Assembly: GCF_003730275.1 (NCBI RefSeq)
Contig: NZ_QTTA01000017.1
Span: 62,001-126,000, forward strand
Source: Brevundimonas halotolerans
GTDB taxonomy: Bacteria > Pseudomonadota > Alphaproteobacteria > Caulobacterales > Caulobacteraceae
Length of the DNA: 64,000 bases
Direction: 5' to 3'
Shown: positions 1 through 9,281 of the stretch, one piece after another
Position numbering within the stretch: position 1 is the stretch's first letter
Layout of the letters: each line of letters starts with the position of its first letter
The notes under the pieces: generated by a model
The model's database searches: none
Seen by the model: only the letters and a program-made list of their open reading frames with translations
Told to the model about the DNA's origin: nothing
Translations under genes and position numbers: made by a program

Positions 1-611
1 GCGCCGAAGAAGGTCGATTCCTGCTCCAGTTCCTTGCGGCGGATCTTGGCCTGATCCTCGGTGATCAGGCCCGACGACAGATCGGCATCGATGGCCATCT
101 GCTTGCCCGGCATGGAGTCGAGGGTGAAGCGGGCCGAGACCTCGGCGATGCGGGTCGAGCCCTTGGTGATGACGACAAAGTTCACCACCAGAATGATGGC
201 AAAGACGATGATACCGATGATGAAGCTGCCGCCCATCATCAGGGCGCCGAACGCCTCGATCACATGGCCGGCGGCGTCCCCGCCCTCGTGACCGCTGGTC
301 AGAACCAGCCGGGTCGAGGCCAGGTTCAGCCCGAGGCGGAACAGGGTCGAGACCAGCAGCACCGTCGGGAAGATGGCGAAGTCCAGTGGCTTCTTCATCA
401 TCAGGGCGGTCATCAGTATCAGCACACTGGAGATCAGCGAGATCGCCAGCAGCATATCCATCAGGAAGGCCGGGATCGGCAGGATCAGCAGCAGGATGAC
501 GCCGATGACGCCGACCGCCATGCCGACCTCGCCCCGCGCGACCCAACCCAGCATGTCCTTGCCCGAAGGCCGCGCCATGCCGTCCTTCATCATGATGGGG
601 GCGTCGGTCAT
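1..611 (-). CDS. flhA: Flagellar export gate protein FlhA (5' part only; gene continues past the left edge)
   Basis: FlhA is the large inner-membrane component of the flagellar type III export gate. The visible 203 residues are the N-terminal membrane domain: several hydrophobic helices from about residue 29, and the FHIPEP family signature around residues 92-101 ([10 protein letters not shown]). The frame stays open to base 3, so the cytoplasmic domain lies outside the window. The ATG at 611 overlaps the TGA of the upstream beta-lactamase gene (ATGA), so translation is probably coupled. It is the last visible gene of the leftward fliF operon, and its expression probably depends on transcription from upstream because no separate promoter is evident. 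Confidence 0.95.
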   Translation of the reverse strand, partial: MTDAPIMMKDGMARPSGKDMLGWVARGEVGMAVGVIGVILLLILPIPAFLMDMLLAISLISSVLILMTALMMKKPLDFAIFPTVLLVSTLFRLGLNLASTRLVLTSGHEGGDAAGHVIEAFGALMMGGSFIIGIIVFAIILVVNFVVITKGSTRIAEVSARFTLDSMPGKQMAIDADLSSGLITEDQAKIRRKELEQESTFFG

Positions 612-1495
612 GTACGCCCCAGAGCAGCAAGAGCCAGGCGGGTGGCCTCAGCGACGACGGCGTCGTTCTGCTCGGCCGAACTCTCGCGCGTGGCATGATA
701 ATAGATGGCGAGGACCACCGGCTCGCCAGTCGGCGGGTACAGCACGCCGATGTCATTGGTCGGGCCATAGCCGCCGGTGCCGGTCTTGTGCGCCGTGCGC
801 CAACCTGCAGGAAGGCCCGCCTTGATGCGCCCCTCGCCCGTGGGTGAGGCGAACATCCAGCCCAGCAGCTTGTCCCTGTGCGGGACCATCAGCGGTGTGT
901 CGTCATCGATGAACAGACGCTTGATGTTGGCTATCGATTGCAGCGGGATGATGGTGTCTTTGTCGCCGTCGAGACGGTTCATCTCGGGCTCGAAACGGTC
1001 GACGCGAGTGCTGGTGTCGCCGAGACGGCGATAGAAGTCCTGCATGGTCTCCAGCCCGCCATTGGCCTTCAGCAGCAGGTTCGCCGCCGGGTTGTCGCTG
1101 ACCTCGACCGTACCCTTGCAGAGCTGTTCAACCGTCAGGCTCTGGCCGATGGCCGGTTCAGTGACCGGGGCATGGGAGACCATGTCGGCGCGGGTTATCG
1201 GGATCGGCCGCGCAAGATCTTCCTCGCCCGCCTGAACACGCAGGAAGGTCGCGGCGGCCAGGTACATCTTGAAGGTCGAACAGTAGACGAACCGTTCCTC
1301 GCCACGAGAAGCGAGGCGGAGGCCTGAGGCCAGGTCGTGCGCCGCGAGGCCGATGCGGCCCCCGTTGGCGGCTTCCAACGCGGACAGATCCAGCGCGCCA
1401 GGAGATGCCGCGGGAGTCGACGGTGCAACGAATGGATTATCGCAGGCTGCGAGGGCGAGGGCCCCGAACCCCATCAGAACGCTTCTGCGATCCAC
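608..1495 (-). CDS. bla: Class A (serine) beta-lactamase, predicted lipoprotein
   Basis: Serine beta-lactamase of 295 aa, normal class A length, predicted to hydrolyse beta-lactams in the periplasm. The class A motifs are all present: S73-T-F-K76 (nucleophile and base), S133-D-N135, E169 in an omega-loop EPEMN, and K237-T-G239. The N terminus has two arginines, a hydrophobic stretch and a lipobox ending at C18 (LAAC), so the protein is probably membrane-anchored. Cys72 precedes the catalytic serine, but the position after KTGT is Gly, so the C69-C238 disulfide of many class A carbapenemases is unlikely. The start is GTG with a GGAG Shine-Dalgarno inside the 11-nt gap after flbD. Its location inside a flagellar operon is odd. 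The spectrum cannot be read from the sequence. Confidence 0.9.
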   Translation of the reverse strand: MDRRSVLMGFGALALAACDNPFVAPSTPAASPGALDLSALEAANGGRIGLAAHDLASGLRLASRGEERFVYCSTFKMYLAAATFLRVQAGEEDLARPIPITRADMVSHAPVTEPAIGQSLTVEQLCKGTVEVSDNPAANLLLKANGGLETMQDFYRRLGDTSTRVDRFEPEMNRLDGDKDTIIPLQSIANIKRLFIDDDTPLMVPHRDKLLGWMFASPTGEGRIKAGLPAGWRTAHKTGTGGYGPTNDIGVLYPPTGEPVVLAIYYHATRESSAEQNDAVVAEATRLALAALGRT

Positions 1496-1506
1496 GCTCT
1501 CGCTCC

Positions 1507-2880
1507 TCAGCCGACGGCGGCGGAAATGCCCGACTGGGGCGCGGGGATGGGCGTGCCTTCGTCGGCGTATTCGTTCAGCTTGTTGCGCAGGGTGCGGATC
1601 GAGATGCCCAGGATGTTGGCCGCATGGGTGCGGTTGCCAAGGCAGTGGCCCAGGGTGTCGAGGATCAGGGTCTTTTCCATCTGGGCCACGGTCTGGCCGA
1701 CATAGGCGCGGGTGACGGCGTCGGCGGTCTGGGCCGCGCGGCTGGCCGGGCCCGCGTCATATGTTGCCCCCGTCAACGGTTGACCGTCAGGCAGGCGGAT
1801 GGCGTCGACATCGATCTCGGGCCCCTGGGCCAGCAGCACCGCGCGGTGCATGGCGTTTTCCAGCTCGCGCACATTGCCGTTCCAGCGATGCGCGGTCAGG
1901 GCCCGACGCGCGTCGGCCGACACGGGGCGCACCGGCACACCGTTCGCGGCCGCATATTTCCGCACGAAGAAGTCGGCCAGCGCGGGGATGTCACCCGGAC
2001 GCTCGCGCAGCGACGGCAGGCGCAGATTGACGACGTTCAGCCGGTACAGCAGGTCCTCGCGGAAGCTGCCTTCCGACACCGCACGGGCCAGATCCCGGTT
2101 CGAGGTGGCGATGATGCGGATGTCGACCTTGACGGGTGTCGTGCCGCCGACGCGGTCGATGACGCGTTCCTGTAGCGCCCGCAGCAGCTTGGCCTGCAGC
2201 CGCACATCCATCTCGCTGATTTCGTCCAGCAGCAGGGTGCCGCCGTCGGCCTCCTCGAACTTGCCGACCCGCCGCGCCACGGCCCCGGTGAAGGCGCCCT
2301 TCTCGTGGCCGAACAGTTCCGATTCCAGCAGATTGTCCGGAATGGCCGCGCAGTTGACGCTGATGAACGGCTTGTCCGCCCGACGCGAGTTCTGGTGCAG
2401 ATAGCGGGCCATGACCTCCTTGCCGACGCCGCTTTCGCCGGTGATCAGGATGGACGCTTCCGAGCGCGCGACCTGGTCGGCCAGACCAATCACCGCCTTC
2501 ATCGACGGATCCGCCGAGATCAGCGGGCGATCATCATCCGCCACCGCCGACAGTACGGCGGCGATCAGGTCCGCTTCGGGCGGCAGGGGGATGAACTCCT
2601 TGGCCCCGGCGCGGATGGTGGCGGCCGCATCATCCGGACCCGCATCGACGCCACAGGCCACGACCGGCACATGGATGCGCTCGGCCTCATTGGCAGCAAT
2701 CAGGGCGGCGATGTCGATGCGGTAGTCGACCATCAGCAGATCCGCGCCCTGCCCACGTCGCAGCTGCTCGGTGGCCTGATCGCCCCGCTCGACGTGGTGC
2801 ACCTTGGCGCCGTGGGCCATGGCCATTTTCACGGCCGAGGCCAGCTGCCCGCTCAGTCTGCCAACTACCAGAAGCCGCAT
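1507..2880 (-). CDS. flbD: Sigma-54-dependent flagellar transcription activator FlbD
   Basis: NtrC-family activator of 457 aa. The N terminus (about 1-115) is a degenerate receiver: D52 is present, but the N-terminal acidic pair is replaced (VVGRLS) and the usual Lys is lost (IPLPP). The AAA+ domain has Walker A GESGVGKE (148-155) and the sigma-54 contact loop GAFTGA (195-200). A Fis-type helix-turn-helix sits near residues 410-440. In Caulobacter, FlbD activates late flagellar genes with sigma-54, represses fliF, and is controlled by FliX rather than by ordinary phosphorylation; the degenerate receiver fits this. It follows fliN in the operon after a 38-nt gap. Confidence 0.93.
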   Translation of the reverse strand: MRLLVVGRLSGQLASAVKMAMAHGAKVHHVERGDQATEQLRRGQGADLLMVDYRIDIAALIAANEAERIHVPVVACGVDAGPDDAAATIRAGAKEFIPLPPEADLIAAVLSAVADDDRPLISADPSMKAVIGLADQVARSEASILITGESGVGKEVMARYLHQNSRRADKPFISVNCAAIPDNLLESELFGHEKGAFTGAVARRVGKFEEADGGTLLLDEISEMDVRLQAKLLRALQERVIDRVGGTTPVKVDIRIIATSNRDLARAVSEGSFREDLLYRLNVVNLRLPSLRERPGDIPALADFFVRKYAAANGVPVRPVSADARRALTAHRWNGNVRELENAMHRAVLLAQGPEIDVDAIRLPDGQPLTGATYDAGPASRAAQTADAVTRAYVGQTVAQMEKTLILDTLGHCLGNRTHAANILGISIRTLRNKLNEYADEGTPIPAPQSGISAAVG

Positions 2881-2918
2881 GGGTCTTCTCCTCTAAATCT
2901 CACTGCCGGTCGCCATGC

Positions 2919-3251
2919 TTAGGCGCCCGTATCCTCGGTCTTGATGATTTCCGTCATGGTCACGCCCAGCCGGTCCTCGACCACCACCACCTCGCCGCGC
3001 GCGACCAGCCGGTTGTTGACGAAGATGTCGATAGCCTCGCCGACCTTGCGGTCCAGCTCCAGCACCGAGCCACTGGTCAGTTTCAGCAGTTGCGCGACCG
3101 ACATGTGCGACTTGCCCAGCACGGCCGAGATGTTGACCGGCACGTCGAACACCGGGGCCAGGTCGCTGGCGGACTTGTCCAGTCCGTCCTCGTTCGACAC
3201 GGGCATGACCCCGTGATCGAACTCTTCAAGCGGCAGATTGTCAGCAGTCAT
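2919..3251 (-). CDS. fliN: Flagellar motor switch protein FliN
   Basis: C-ring switch protein of 110 aa, normal for FliN. The C-terminal two thirds is a SpoA/FliN-C domain, with the hallmark pattern of a hydrophobic run, GSVLELDRKVGE and then NNRLVARGEVVVV. The acidic N-terminal tail is typical of alphaproteobacterial FliN. It works with FliG (and FliM, not in this window) in rotation switching and with FliH in export docking. The ATG overlaps the fliH stop by 4 nt. Confidence 0.93.
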   Translation of the reverse strand: MTADNLPLEEFDHGVMPVSNEDGLDKSASDLAPVFDVPVNISAVLGKSHMSVAQLLKLTSGSVLELDRKVGEAIDIFVNNRLVARGEVVVVEDRLGVTMTEIIKTEDTGA

Positions 3252-3910
3252 GGGTTCATCCCTTCGGACGATTCGGCGGTGTCGGGGGCTTGGTCAGCGG
3301 CCAGCGCGCGGGCGACCGCGGCAGCCAGTCGGCTAAAGGTTTCTTCGGGATCAAAGGCGGCGCGGCCATCGGCCCATTCCAGCTCAAAGGCAGCCTGCGC
3401 CAGACCCGGTTCGTCGCGGAACCGGACCGCCCCGGCATAGCCGACATTGGCGCACAGCCCCTCAATCTCGGCACGACCGGCCTCGTCCAGACCGGCCATG
3501 GCGATCACCAGACGCGGCGAGGCATCGATCTCGCGGCCCAGTTCCTCAAGCGCGGCCTGCACGGCGGCGCGAGGCAGGCGTTCCAGCGCGGCGAAAGCCA
3601 GCGCCCGACCGGTCGCCAGGGCCAGATCGGCGGTCTGTTCGCGATAGGTCTCCACCACCCCGGTCAGACGCGGCAGGCTGTTGTTCAGGGCGGCGCTCAG
3701 ATCGGCGATAGCCTGAGACCGGCGGCTGTCGACCTCGGCCAGCGCCTTTGCGTGCGCCTCGTGGCGGGCCTGGGCGACCAGGGCCTCGACTTCGGCGGGC
3801 GAATAGGCACGCTTGACCGGCTGCCACTCGGTTGAACGAACGACCGCGCCGGACGAGTCGAACTCCGTGTCGAAGGCAAAGGGACGGGAGGGGGCGGACG
3901 CGTGGGTCAT
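3248..3910 (-). CDS. fliH: Flagellar export ATPase regulator FliH (FlbE)
   Basis: A 220-aa protein at the position of fliH (flbE) in the Caulobacter fliF operon. FliH proteins diverge strongly, so the call rests on position plus composition: a charged, Ala-rich helical middle (about 40-125) and a more globular C-terminal part. FliH dimers bind the FliI ATPase and link it to FliN. It lies 1 nt after fliG and overlaps fliN by 4 nt. No catalytic motif is expected or seen. Confidence 0.8.
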   Translation of the reverse strand: MTHASAPSRPFAFDTEFDSSGAVVRSTEWQPVKRAYSPAEVEALVAQARHEAHAKALAEVDSRRSQAIADLSAALNNSLPRLTGVVETYREQTADLALATGRALAFAALERLPRAAVQAALEELGREIDASPRLVIAMAGLDEAGRAEIEGLCANVGYAGAVRFRDEPGLAQAAFELEWADGRAAFDPEETFSRLAAAVARALAADQAPDTAESSEGMNP

Positions 3911-3911
3911 G

Positions 3912-4949
3912 TCAGTAGATCAACTCGTCGTCGCCGCCCTGGCCCACCAGCATGATCTCGCCCTTGGCGGCGAGATCCTTGGCCACCTGAACCATGGCCA
4001 TCTGGGCCGAGTCGACGTCCTTGAGCCGTACCGGCCCCATCGACTCCATGTCCTCGCGCATGATCTTGGACGCCCGCTCGGACATGTTTCCGAAGAACAA
4101 TTCGCGCAGGGATTCCGACGCCCCCTTCAGCGCCAGCGCCAGCTGGTCCTTTTCGACCGCGCGCAGCAGGGTCTGGATGCCGCCGGGGTCCAGCTTGGCC
4201 AGATCCTCGAACACGAACATCAGGGCGCGGATGCGTTCGGCCGCCTCGCGGTTGCGTTCTTCCAGCGCGCCGATGAACCGGGCCTCGGTCTGGCGATCAA
4301 AGCTGTTGAAGATGTCCGCCATCATCTCGTGGCTGTCGCGTTTCGACGTGCGCGCCAGGTTCGACATGAATTCAGTGCGCAGGGTCTGCTCGATCTTGTC
4401 CAGAATCTCGCGCTGCACCGGCTCCATGCGCAGCATGCGCTGGACGCACTCCATCGCGAAGTCCTCGGGCAGGGCCGTCAGCACCCGCGAGGCATGGTCC
4501 GGCTTGATCTTGGACAGGACCACGGCGACCGTCTGGGGGTATTCGTTCTTCAGATAGTTGGCGAGCACCGCCTCGTTCACATTGCCCAGCTTGTCCCACA
4601 TAGTGCGACCGGCGGGACCCCGGATTTCTTCCATCAGGCCTTCGACCCGCTCCGCGGGCATGAAGGAGGCCAGCAGCTTCTGGGTCTGCTCGAAACTGCC
4701 CATGACCGCGCCCGAGCCGCTCATGCCCGAGACGAACTCGAGCAGCAGCTCCTCGACCACCTGCGAACTGACGGTGCCCAGCGCCGCCATGGCCTGGGAG
4801 ATTTCCTTGATCTCGTCCTCGTCCAGCCCCTGCCACAGGCGCGTGTGATCCTCGCCCAGCGACAGCAGGATGACGGCCGCCTTTTCAGGACCGGTCAGCT
4901 TGCGGGCGTCCTCGACCGCCGGCTTGCGGGTGATCATCCGCGCCGCCAT
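3912..4949 (-). CDS. fliG: Flagellar motor switch protein FliG
   Basis: Rotor protein of 345 aa that links the FliF MS ring to the C ring and interacts with the stator. The N-terminal FliF-binding region ([15 protein letters not shown]) is followed by the middle-domain EHPQ-type motif in the variant form EYPQ ([15 protein letters not shown]), and the C-terminal domain carries charged torque-helix residues ([17 protein letters not shown]). Length and domain order are normal. Its ATG shares one base with the fliF TGA (TGATG), which indicates translational coupling. Confidence 0.96.
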   Translation of the reverse strand: MAARMITRKPAVEDARKLTGPEKAAVILLSLGEDHTRLWQGLDEDEIKEISQAMAALGTVSSQVVEELLLEFVSGMSGSGAVMGSFEQTQKLLASFMPAERVEGLMEEIRGPAGRTMWDKLGNVNEAVLANYLKNEYPQTVAVVLSKIKPDHASRVLTALPEDFAMECVQRMLRMEPVQREILDKIEQTLRTEFMSNLARTSKRDSHEMMADIFNSFDRQTEARFIGALEERNREAAERIRALMFVFEDLAKLDPGGIQTLLRAVEKDQLALALKGASESLRELFFGNMSERASKIMREDMESMGPVRLKDVDSAQMAMVQVAKDLAAKGEIMLVGQGGDDELIY

Positions 4950-6613
4950 CAGCCTTCATGCACCCAGCTGCGGAGAATCGAGGTCGACTCTTCCGGATGT
5001 TTCTCGACGAACTCGGACACCTTCTTGACCGAGGAGGCCTTCACCTGACCCTCAATGCGGGCGATATCCAGCCGCTGCTCCATGTCGCTCGGACCGGTCA
5101 GCTGACCGGCGGCGGCCTGACCCGAGGCCCCGACCGGCGTGGTCTGCAGCGAGGTCACGCCATTGCCGCCGGCCAGTGCGGGCACACCACCACCGCCACC
5201 GGCTGTCGCCTTCAGCAGCGGACGCAGCACAAACAGGATCAGCAGAATGCCGGTGATCAGCAGCACCAGCAGCTCAATGCCGCGCATCATGTCGTTCTTG
5301 GTAAAGTCGAACAGCCCGCCACCAGCCTCGGTGCCGCCGTTCGGGGCGACTTCGCGATTGAACGCGACATTGCTAACCCGGACGATGTCGCCCCGCTCGG
5401 CACTGAAGCCTACAGCGGCCTTCACCAGTTCCTCGATCTCGGTGATCTGCTCGGGCGTGCGTGCCGCATAGGTCGGCTCGGCCCCGTCGGCACCCGGCGT
5501 CCAGATGCCATCAACGGCCACGGCTACAGCCAGCTTCTTGACCTCTCCCGGCTCACGCACCGTGGTCGTGGTGGTGTTCGAGATTTCGTAATTGGTGGTC
5601 TCGGTCTCGTCCGTGCGGGTCGAGCCCTGGGCCGCAATACCCGGCGCCTCTCCGCCCGGGATGTTCTGGTCGGCACCCACGCCGCCCACAGGCTGGCCGG
5701 TCGTGTCCTGCGAATTCGAACCATTGATGGCCATGGAGCGCACCACCTGACCGTCCGGGTCAAAGCGCTGTTCTTGGGTAGTCGAACGGCTGTGATCGAT
5801 CTCGGCGGTCACCTGCACCCGCGCGGCACCCGGCCCGACGATGCCCTGGACGACATCCATGACCCGCGCCTGAAGCTGGGCCTCGGTCGTCGCCTTCATC
5901 CGGTCGGCGCTGGCGCCGGAAAAGCCATCCTCGTCGCCCCCCGCCGCCAGGGTGCGGTTGGTGTCATCCATGACGGTGACGCGTGTGGGCTTGAGGTTCG
6001 GCACACTGGAGGCCACCAGAGAGCGGATGCCGCGGATCTGGTCGGCGGTCAGGTCCCGCCCCCCAAGCCCGACGACAACCGATGCCGTCGGCTCTGCGGC
6101 CTCAGCCTGGAAGAGGGCCCGCTCCGGCAGGGCGATCAGCACGCGTGCCATGGTGACCCCGCGCAGGGTCATGATGTTGCGGGACAGCTCGCCTTCCAGC
6201 GCGCGCTTGGCGTTCAGGTTCTGCTGGAATTCGGTCTGGCCCAGTACCGATTGGGTGTCGAAAATCTCATAGCCAACCGAGCCACTGGTCACGATCCCCT
6301 TGCCGGCGACCAGCATCCGGGCCGTGCCGACCTCGTCCCGGCTGACAAAGATCGTCGAGCCATCGCCACGCGACGAATATTTGATGCCCGCCGTGTCGAG
6401 GGCAGCCGTGATCTCGGACGCCTCGCGCAGGTCCAGATTGGAATAGAGCAAGGCATCAGGCGCCTGGCCGATGCGCAGCATCAGCACCACAAGCACCGCC
6501 GCAACCCCGGCAGCAACACCCGCCAGGGTAGCCAGTCGCCCGACCCCAAATCTCTGCAAAGCCCCGGAAAAGCCGCCCACGCGCGCCCCAACACCCCTAC
6601 TCACAGGCGACAC
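4949..6613 (-). CDS. fliF: Flagellar MS-ring protein FliF
   Basis: MS-ring protein of 554 aa. It has a transmembrane segment at about 28-46, a YscJ/FliF ring-building domain ([18 protein letters not shown] and onward), a long low-complexity Gly/Thr-rich periplasmic stretch, a second transmembrane segment at about 438-460, and a C-terminal tail that binds FliG. It is the first gene of the operon. The start taken is the GTG at 6613; another GTG lies three codons inside, and the ribosome site is weak, so the exact start is uncertain. A CtrA-like box lies about 31 bp upstream. Confidence 0.95.
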   Translation of the reverse strand: MSPVSRGVGARVGGFSGALQRFGVGRLATLAGVAAGVAAVLVVLMLRIGQAPDALLYSNLDLREASEITAALDTAGIKYSSRGDGSTIFVSRDEVGTARMLVAGKGIVTSGSVGYEIFDTQSVLGQTEFQQNLNAKRALEGELSRNIMTLRGVTMARVLIALPERALFQAEAAEPTASVVVGLGGRDLTADQIRGIRSLVASSVPNLKPTRVTVMDDTNRTLAAGGDEDGFSGASADRMKATTEAQLQARVMDVVQGIVGPGAARVQVTAEIDHSRSTTQEQRFDPDGQVVRSMAINGSNSQDTTGQPVGGVGADQNIPGGEAPGIAAQGSTRTDETETTNYEISNTTTTTVREPGEVKKLAVAVAVDGIWTPGADGAEPTYAARTPEQITEIEELVKAAVGFSAERGDIVRVSNVAFNREVAPNGGTEAGGGLFDFTKNDMMRGIELLVLLITGILLILFVLRPLLKATAGGGGGVPALAGGNGVTSLQTTPVGASGQAAAGQLTGPSDMEQRLDIARIEGQVKASSVKKVSEFVEKHPEESTSILRSWVHEG

Positions 6614-6643
6614 GCCCGCTAGGCAGAAAGTGCCGCCCGCATG

Positions 6644-6659
6644 GTAAACGGCGCGTTAA
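6644..6659 (-). promoter_or_regulatory. CtrA-like box upstream of fliF
   Basis: On the minus strand the sequence reads TTAA, seven bases, then TTTAC, one mismatch from the Caulobacter CtrA consensus TTAA-N7-TTAAC. It lies 31-46 bp upstream of the fliF start, in the 98-bp gap between fliF and the dehydrogenase gene. In Caulobacter fliF is a class II flagellar gene activated by CtrA, so the site is where it would be expected. Binding is inferred. Confidence 0.55.
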
Positions 6660-6711
6660 GAGAAGGTAGCGATTGCCGAATTAGCGGTGGTCGGACCGGG
6701 AGATACCGGCT

Positions 6712-7800
6712 TCAGGCCGCGCGGGCCCGCGCCTTTTCATCGGCCGCTGCCTGAATGCGGGCTTCGGCGATGGCGTCGGCAACCTCGTGCGTCGGGCGCT
6801 TTTCACTGTTCGAGCGCTCGAGAACCTCTTCCAGCGTCTCCATCAGCCGGGCCAGCTTACCCTCGACCCACGCCGGGTCATAGGCGCCACCACTGTTCCG
6901 GGCCGCCATTTCCGAGGCCACATTGATGATGCCGCCGCCATTGACGACATAGTCGGGCGCATACAGCACACCTCGCTCGAACAGGATGCGGCCGATCTCC
7001 GGCGTGGCCAGCTGGTTGTTCGCGGCCCCGACGATTGCCCTGGCCGACAGGCGGTCCAGCGTTTCGGGGTTCAGCGTCGCCCCCAGCGCACAGGGGGCAT
7101 AGATGTCGGCCTTGACGTCATAGATGGCGTCGGGGGCCACGATCTCGGCATTGTTGCGGGCGGCGACTTCTTCCAGCAGGGCGGTGTTGACGTCCGTCAT
7201 CACCAGCCTGGCCCCGGCCTTGTGCAGCTTGTCCGCCAGATAGCCGCCGACGTGGCCGATGCCTTGGACGGCGACCGTCAGACCGGTCAGATCGTCCTGC
7301 TTCCACAGGCGGCGCGCGACCGTCAGCGTCGAACGGAACACGCCCTCGGCGGTCACAGGGCTGGGATCGCCCGAGCCCTCCTTGCCGCCGGACAGACCGA
7401 CGACGAACTCGGTCTCCTTGCGGGCCTCGGCGATGTCCTCGACCGAAACGCCGACGTCCTCGGCCGCGTAATAGATGCCGCCCAGCGAATTGATCGCGCG
7501 ACCAAAGGCCTGGAACAGCTCGGGGGTCTTCTGGGTCCGGCTGTCGCCGATGATGACCGACTTGCCGCCGCCCATCTCCAGATCCGCCACGGCGTTCTTG
7601 TAGCTCATGCCTCGCGACAGGCGCAGCACATCCTCGAGCGCCTCTGCTGCCGTGGCATAGTTCCACATGCGGGTGCCGCCCACCGCCGGACCGCGTGCAG
7701 TAGAGTGCACTGCAGCAATTGCCTTGAGACCAGTCTTTTCGTCATAGAAGGCGTGCACGCCCTCATGGTTCGAGAACGACGGCGAATCGAACAGTGTCAT
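6712..7800 (-). CDS. ldh: Leucine/valine/phenylalanine-type NAD-dependent amino acid dehydrogenase
   Basis: Member of the Glu/Leu/Phe/Val dehydrogenase family, 362 aa from the ATG at 7800. It would deaminate a branched-chain or aromatic amino acid oxidatively to the 2-oxo acid. The two substrate/catalytic lysines are in MSYKNA (K68) and EMGGGK (K80), as in leucine dehydrogenase, and a Rossmann motif VQGIGHVGGYLA sits near the middle. An upstream in-frame extension exists, but family alignment and the AGGAAAGG upstream favour 7800. Leu, Val or Phe preference cannot be settled from sequence alone. It is transcribed toward the flagellar operon with its own upstream gap. Confidence 0.88.
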   Translation of the reverse strand: MTLFDSPSFSNHEGVHAFYDEKTGLKAIAAVHSTARGPAVGGTRMWNYATAAEALEDVLRLSRGMSYKNAVADLEMGGGKSVIIGDSRTQKTPELFQAFGRAINSLGGIYYAAEDVGVSVEDIAEARKETEFVVGLSGGKEGSGDPSPVTAEGVFRSTLTVARRLWKQDDLTGLTVAVQGIGHVGGYLADKLHKAGARLVMTDVNTALLEEVAARNNAEIVAPDAIYDVKADIYAPCALGATLNPETLDRLSARAIVGAANNQLATPEIGRILFERGVLYAPDYVVNGGGIINVASEMAARNSGGAYDPAWVEGKLARLMETLEEVLERSNSEKRPTHEVADAIAEARIQAAADEKARARAA

Positions 7801-7896
7801 GCCCTTTACGAGCCTTTCCTGGGTATTTTTGTTGCGGGGGCTGATACGCGGGTTACCGACCCGGAGCAAGCTTGACCTTACGCAAGGTCACCCGGT

Positions 7897-8883
7897 CTAT
7901 CGCACCGGGATTGGCCCGGCCCCGGAGGGCAGCGCGGCGCCCTCATTTCTCAGCCAGGCCTCGACATCGGCAAACACCCGCGCAGCCTGAAGATCGCGGT
8001 TCAGCAGGTGGTAGCCGTCCTCGTAGTAGGCGGTGCGCAACCCCGGCATGGACCCGGCGCGCTGCAGCGCCTGACGCACCGCCCGATCCGGCACCAGGTC
8101 GTCCCGGGCCCCGTAAAGGAACAGGGTCGGTACGTCGACATCGCCTAACCCTTCTCCGGCCCCCTCCATCAGGTCGACAAGGCCATACAGAACGTCGAAC
8201 CGGGTCGAGAGCGTCTGATCCGGGTCGCGGCCGCTGCGGATCAACTCCATCAGATGGTCCGAGGGCAGCACCTGGTCGGCCGCCCAGGCCGGGGGTTCCA
8301 GCGCCACATCGCCAAACGTCCACGCCGCCGCAGAAAGGCTCAGCCGATACAACAGGGGCTGGCTGGACCAGCCCCAGACCGCAGGGGCCAGCAGGATCAG
8401 CCGGTCGGCAGCGGGCGGAGTTTCAGAGGCAAAGGCCGTGATCGCCACGGCGCCCCCCATGCTTTCTCCGGCCACCGCGATCACCGCACCCGGATGCCGC
8501 GCCCGAACCAGCGCCACGATCTGATCCAGATCATCCGCCATCAGGTCCCCGGGCCACAGGCCGCGCCCCGGCGCATCGCCAAAGCCCCGCTGGTCATAGG
8601 CATAGGTCGCGATCCCGCGCTCCGCCCACCAGGGCCCCGCCAGGCGGAAGGCGGCCCGGCTGTCATTGATGCCGTGCAGGGCCACGATCACCGCCCAGGG
8701 CTCGGCGTCACCGGGGCTCCAGTGGAGATAAGGCAGCACCGCACCGTCGCGCATGACAAAGCCGGTGTCGTCCATGCGGGCAGTCATCTGGCGCTCGGGC
8801 GGCAACAGGGGCGCCTGAACATAGGGCGCGGCGCACCCTGACAGCACCAGTATGCCGATCAATGCCGCGCAGACCCGCATCAT
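7897..8883 (-). CDS. Alpha/beta hydrolase, monoacylglycerol-lipase-like lipoprotein
   Basis: Serine hydrolase of the Hydrolase_4/monoglyceride lipase family. It has an HGIND oxyanion motif, nucleophile elbow GESMGG, an acidic residue in GARDDLVP and the catalytic His in GYHLLN. Starting at 8883 gives 328 aa with an N-terminal hydrophobic segment and lipobox LSGC, so it is probably an exported lipoprotein. A start at 8946 is also open but would overlap the upstream gene by 14 nt and bury the signal peptide; neither start has a strong ribosome site. Substrate unknown, probably a lipid ester. Confidence 0.78.
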   Translation of the reverse strand: MMRVCAALIGILVLSGCAAPYVQAPLLPPERQMTARMDDTGFVMRDGAVLPYLHWSPGDAEPWAVIVALHGINDSRAAFRLAGPWWAERGIATYAYDQRGFGDAPGRGLWPGDLMADDLDQIVALVRARHPGAVIAVAGESMGGAVAITAFASETPPAADRLILLAPAVWGWSSQPLLYRLSLSAAAWTFGDVALEPPAWAADQVLPSDHLMELIRSGRDPDQTLSTRFDVLYGLVDLMEGAGEGLGDVDVPTLFLYGARDDLVPDRAVRQALQRAGSMPGLRTAYYEDGYHLLNRDLQAARVFADVEAWLRNEGAALPSGAGPIPVR

Positions 8884-8932
8884 GGTCTCGAACGGTCCGG
8901 AGCCCTTGGGCGACGCTGCTGCGAGCGAGGGC

Positions 8933-9232
8933 TCAGTAGACATCATCCGACGTGGCTGTCCGGGCCTGGATCAACTGCTCCGACTCCCCGGCGGTCGGCA
9001 GGCGCAGACGGATGACGCCCTTGAAGCTGGACGGATCGACCGGCTTGCCCTTCTTGGTGATCATCAGCCGCCCCTGTCGCATCAGGCCCAGGGCCGTGGT
9101 GCGCACACGCGGCAGCATCCGCTGCCACTGCTCGGGCTGCACGGCCTTGGCCACGTCCGCCGGCTCAATGCTCTTGCCCGGCCCGAGAGCCGCGAGTTTT
9201 TCGTAGATAGTGTCTTCGATGGGGTCGCTCAT
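8933..9232 (-). CDS. DUF3253 family small protein
   Basis: A 99-aa cytoplasmic protein starting at the ATG at 9232 (MSDPIEDTIYEKLA). It resembles DUF3253, a small winged-helix-like family: a helical N terminus, a conserved PEQWQRMLPRVR block and a basic GRLMITKKGKPVDP turn. A longer frame upstream would add an unlikely hydrophobic leader overlapping the divergent thioesterase promoter, so I reject it. Function unknown; it is probably co-transcribed with the hydrolase downstream. Confidence 0.7.
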   Translation of the reverse strand: MSDPIEDTIYEKLAALGPGKSIEPADVAKAVQPEQWQRMLPRVRTTALGLMRQGRLMITKKGKPVDPSSFKGVIRLRLPTAGESEQLIQARTATSDDVY

Positions 9233-9281
9233 TCGCCCTATATGCTGCATTGCGAGGCGAAGAAGAAGGCTGAGGATCATC

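Noticed and set aside
4958..6622. A 554-codon plus-strand frame opposite fliF
   Set aside because: Same length as fliF by coincidence of frame; no domain, and antisense to a certain gene.
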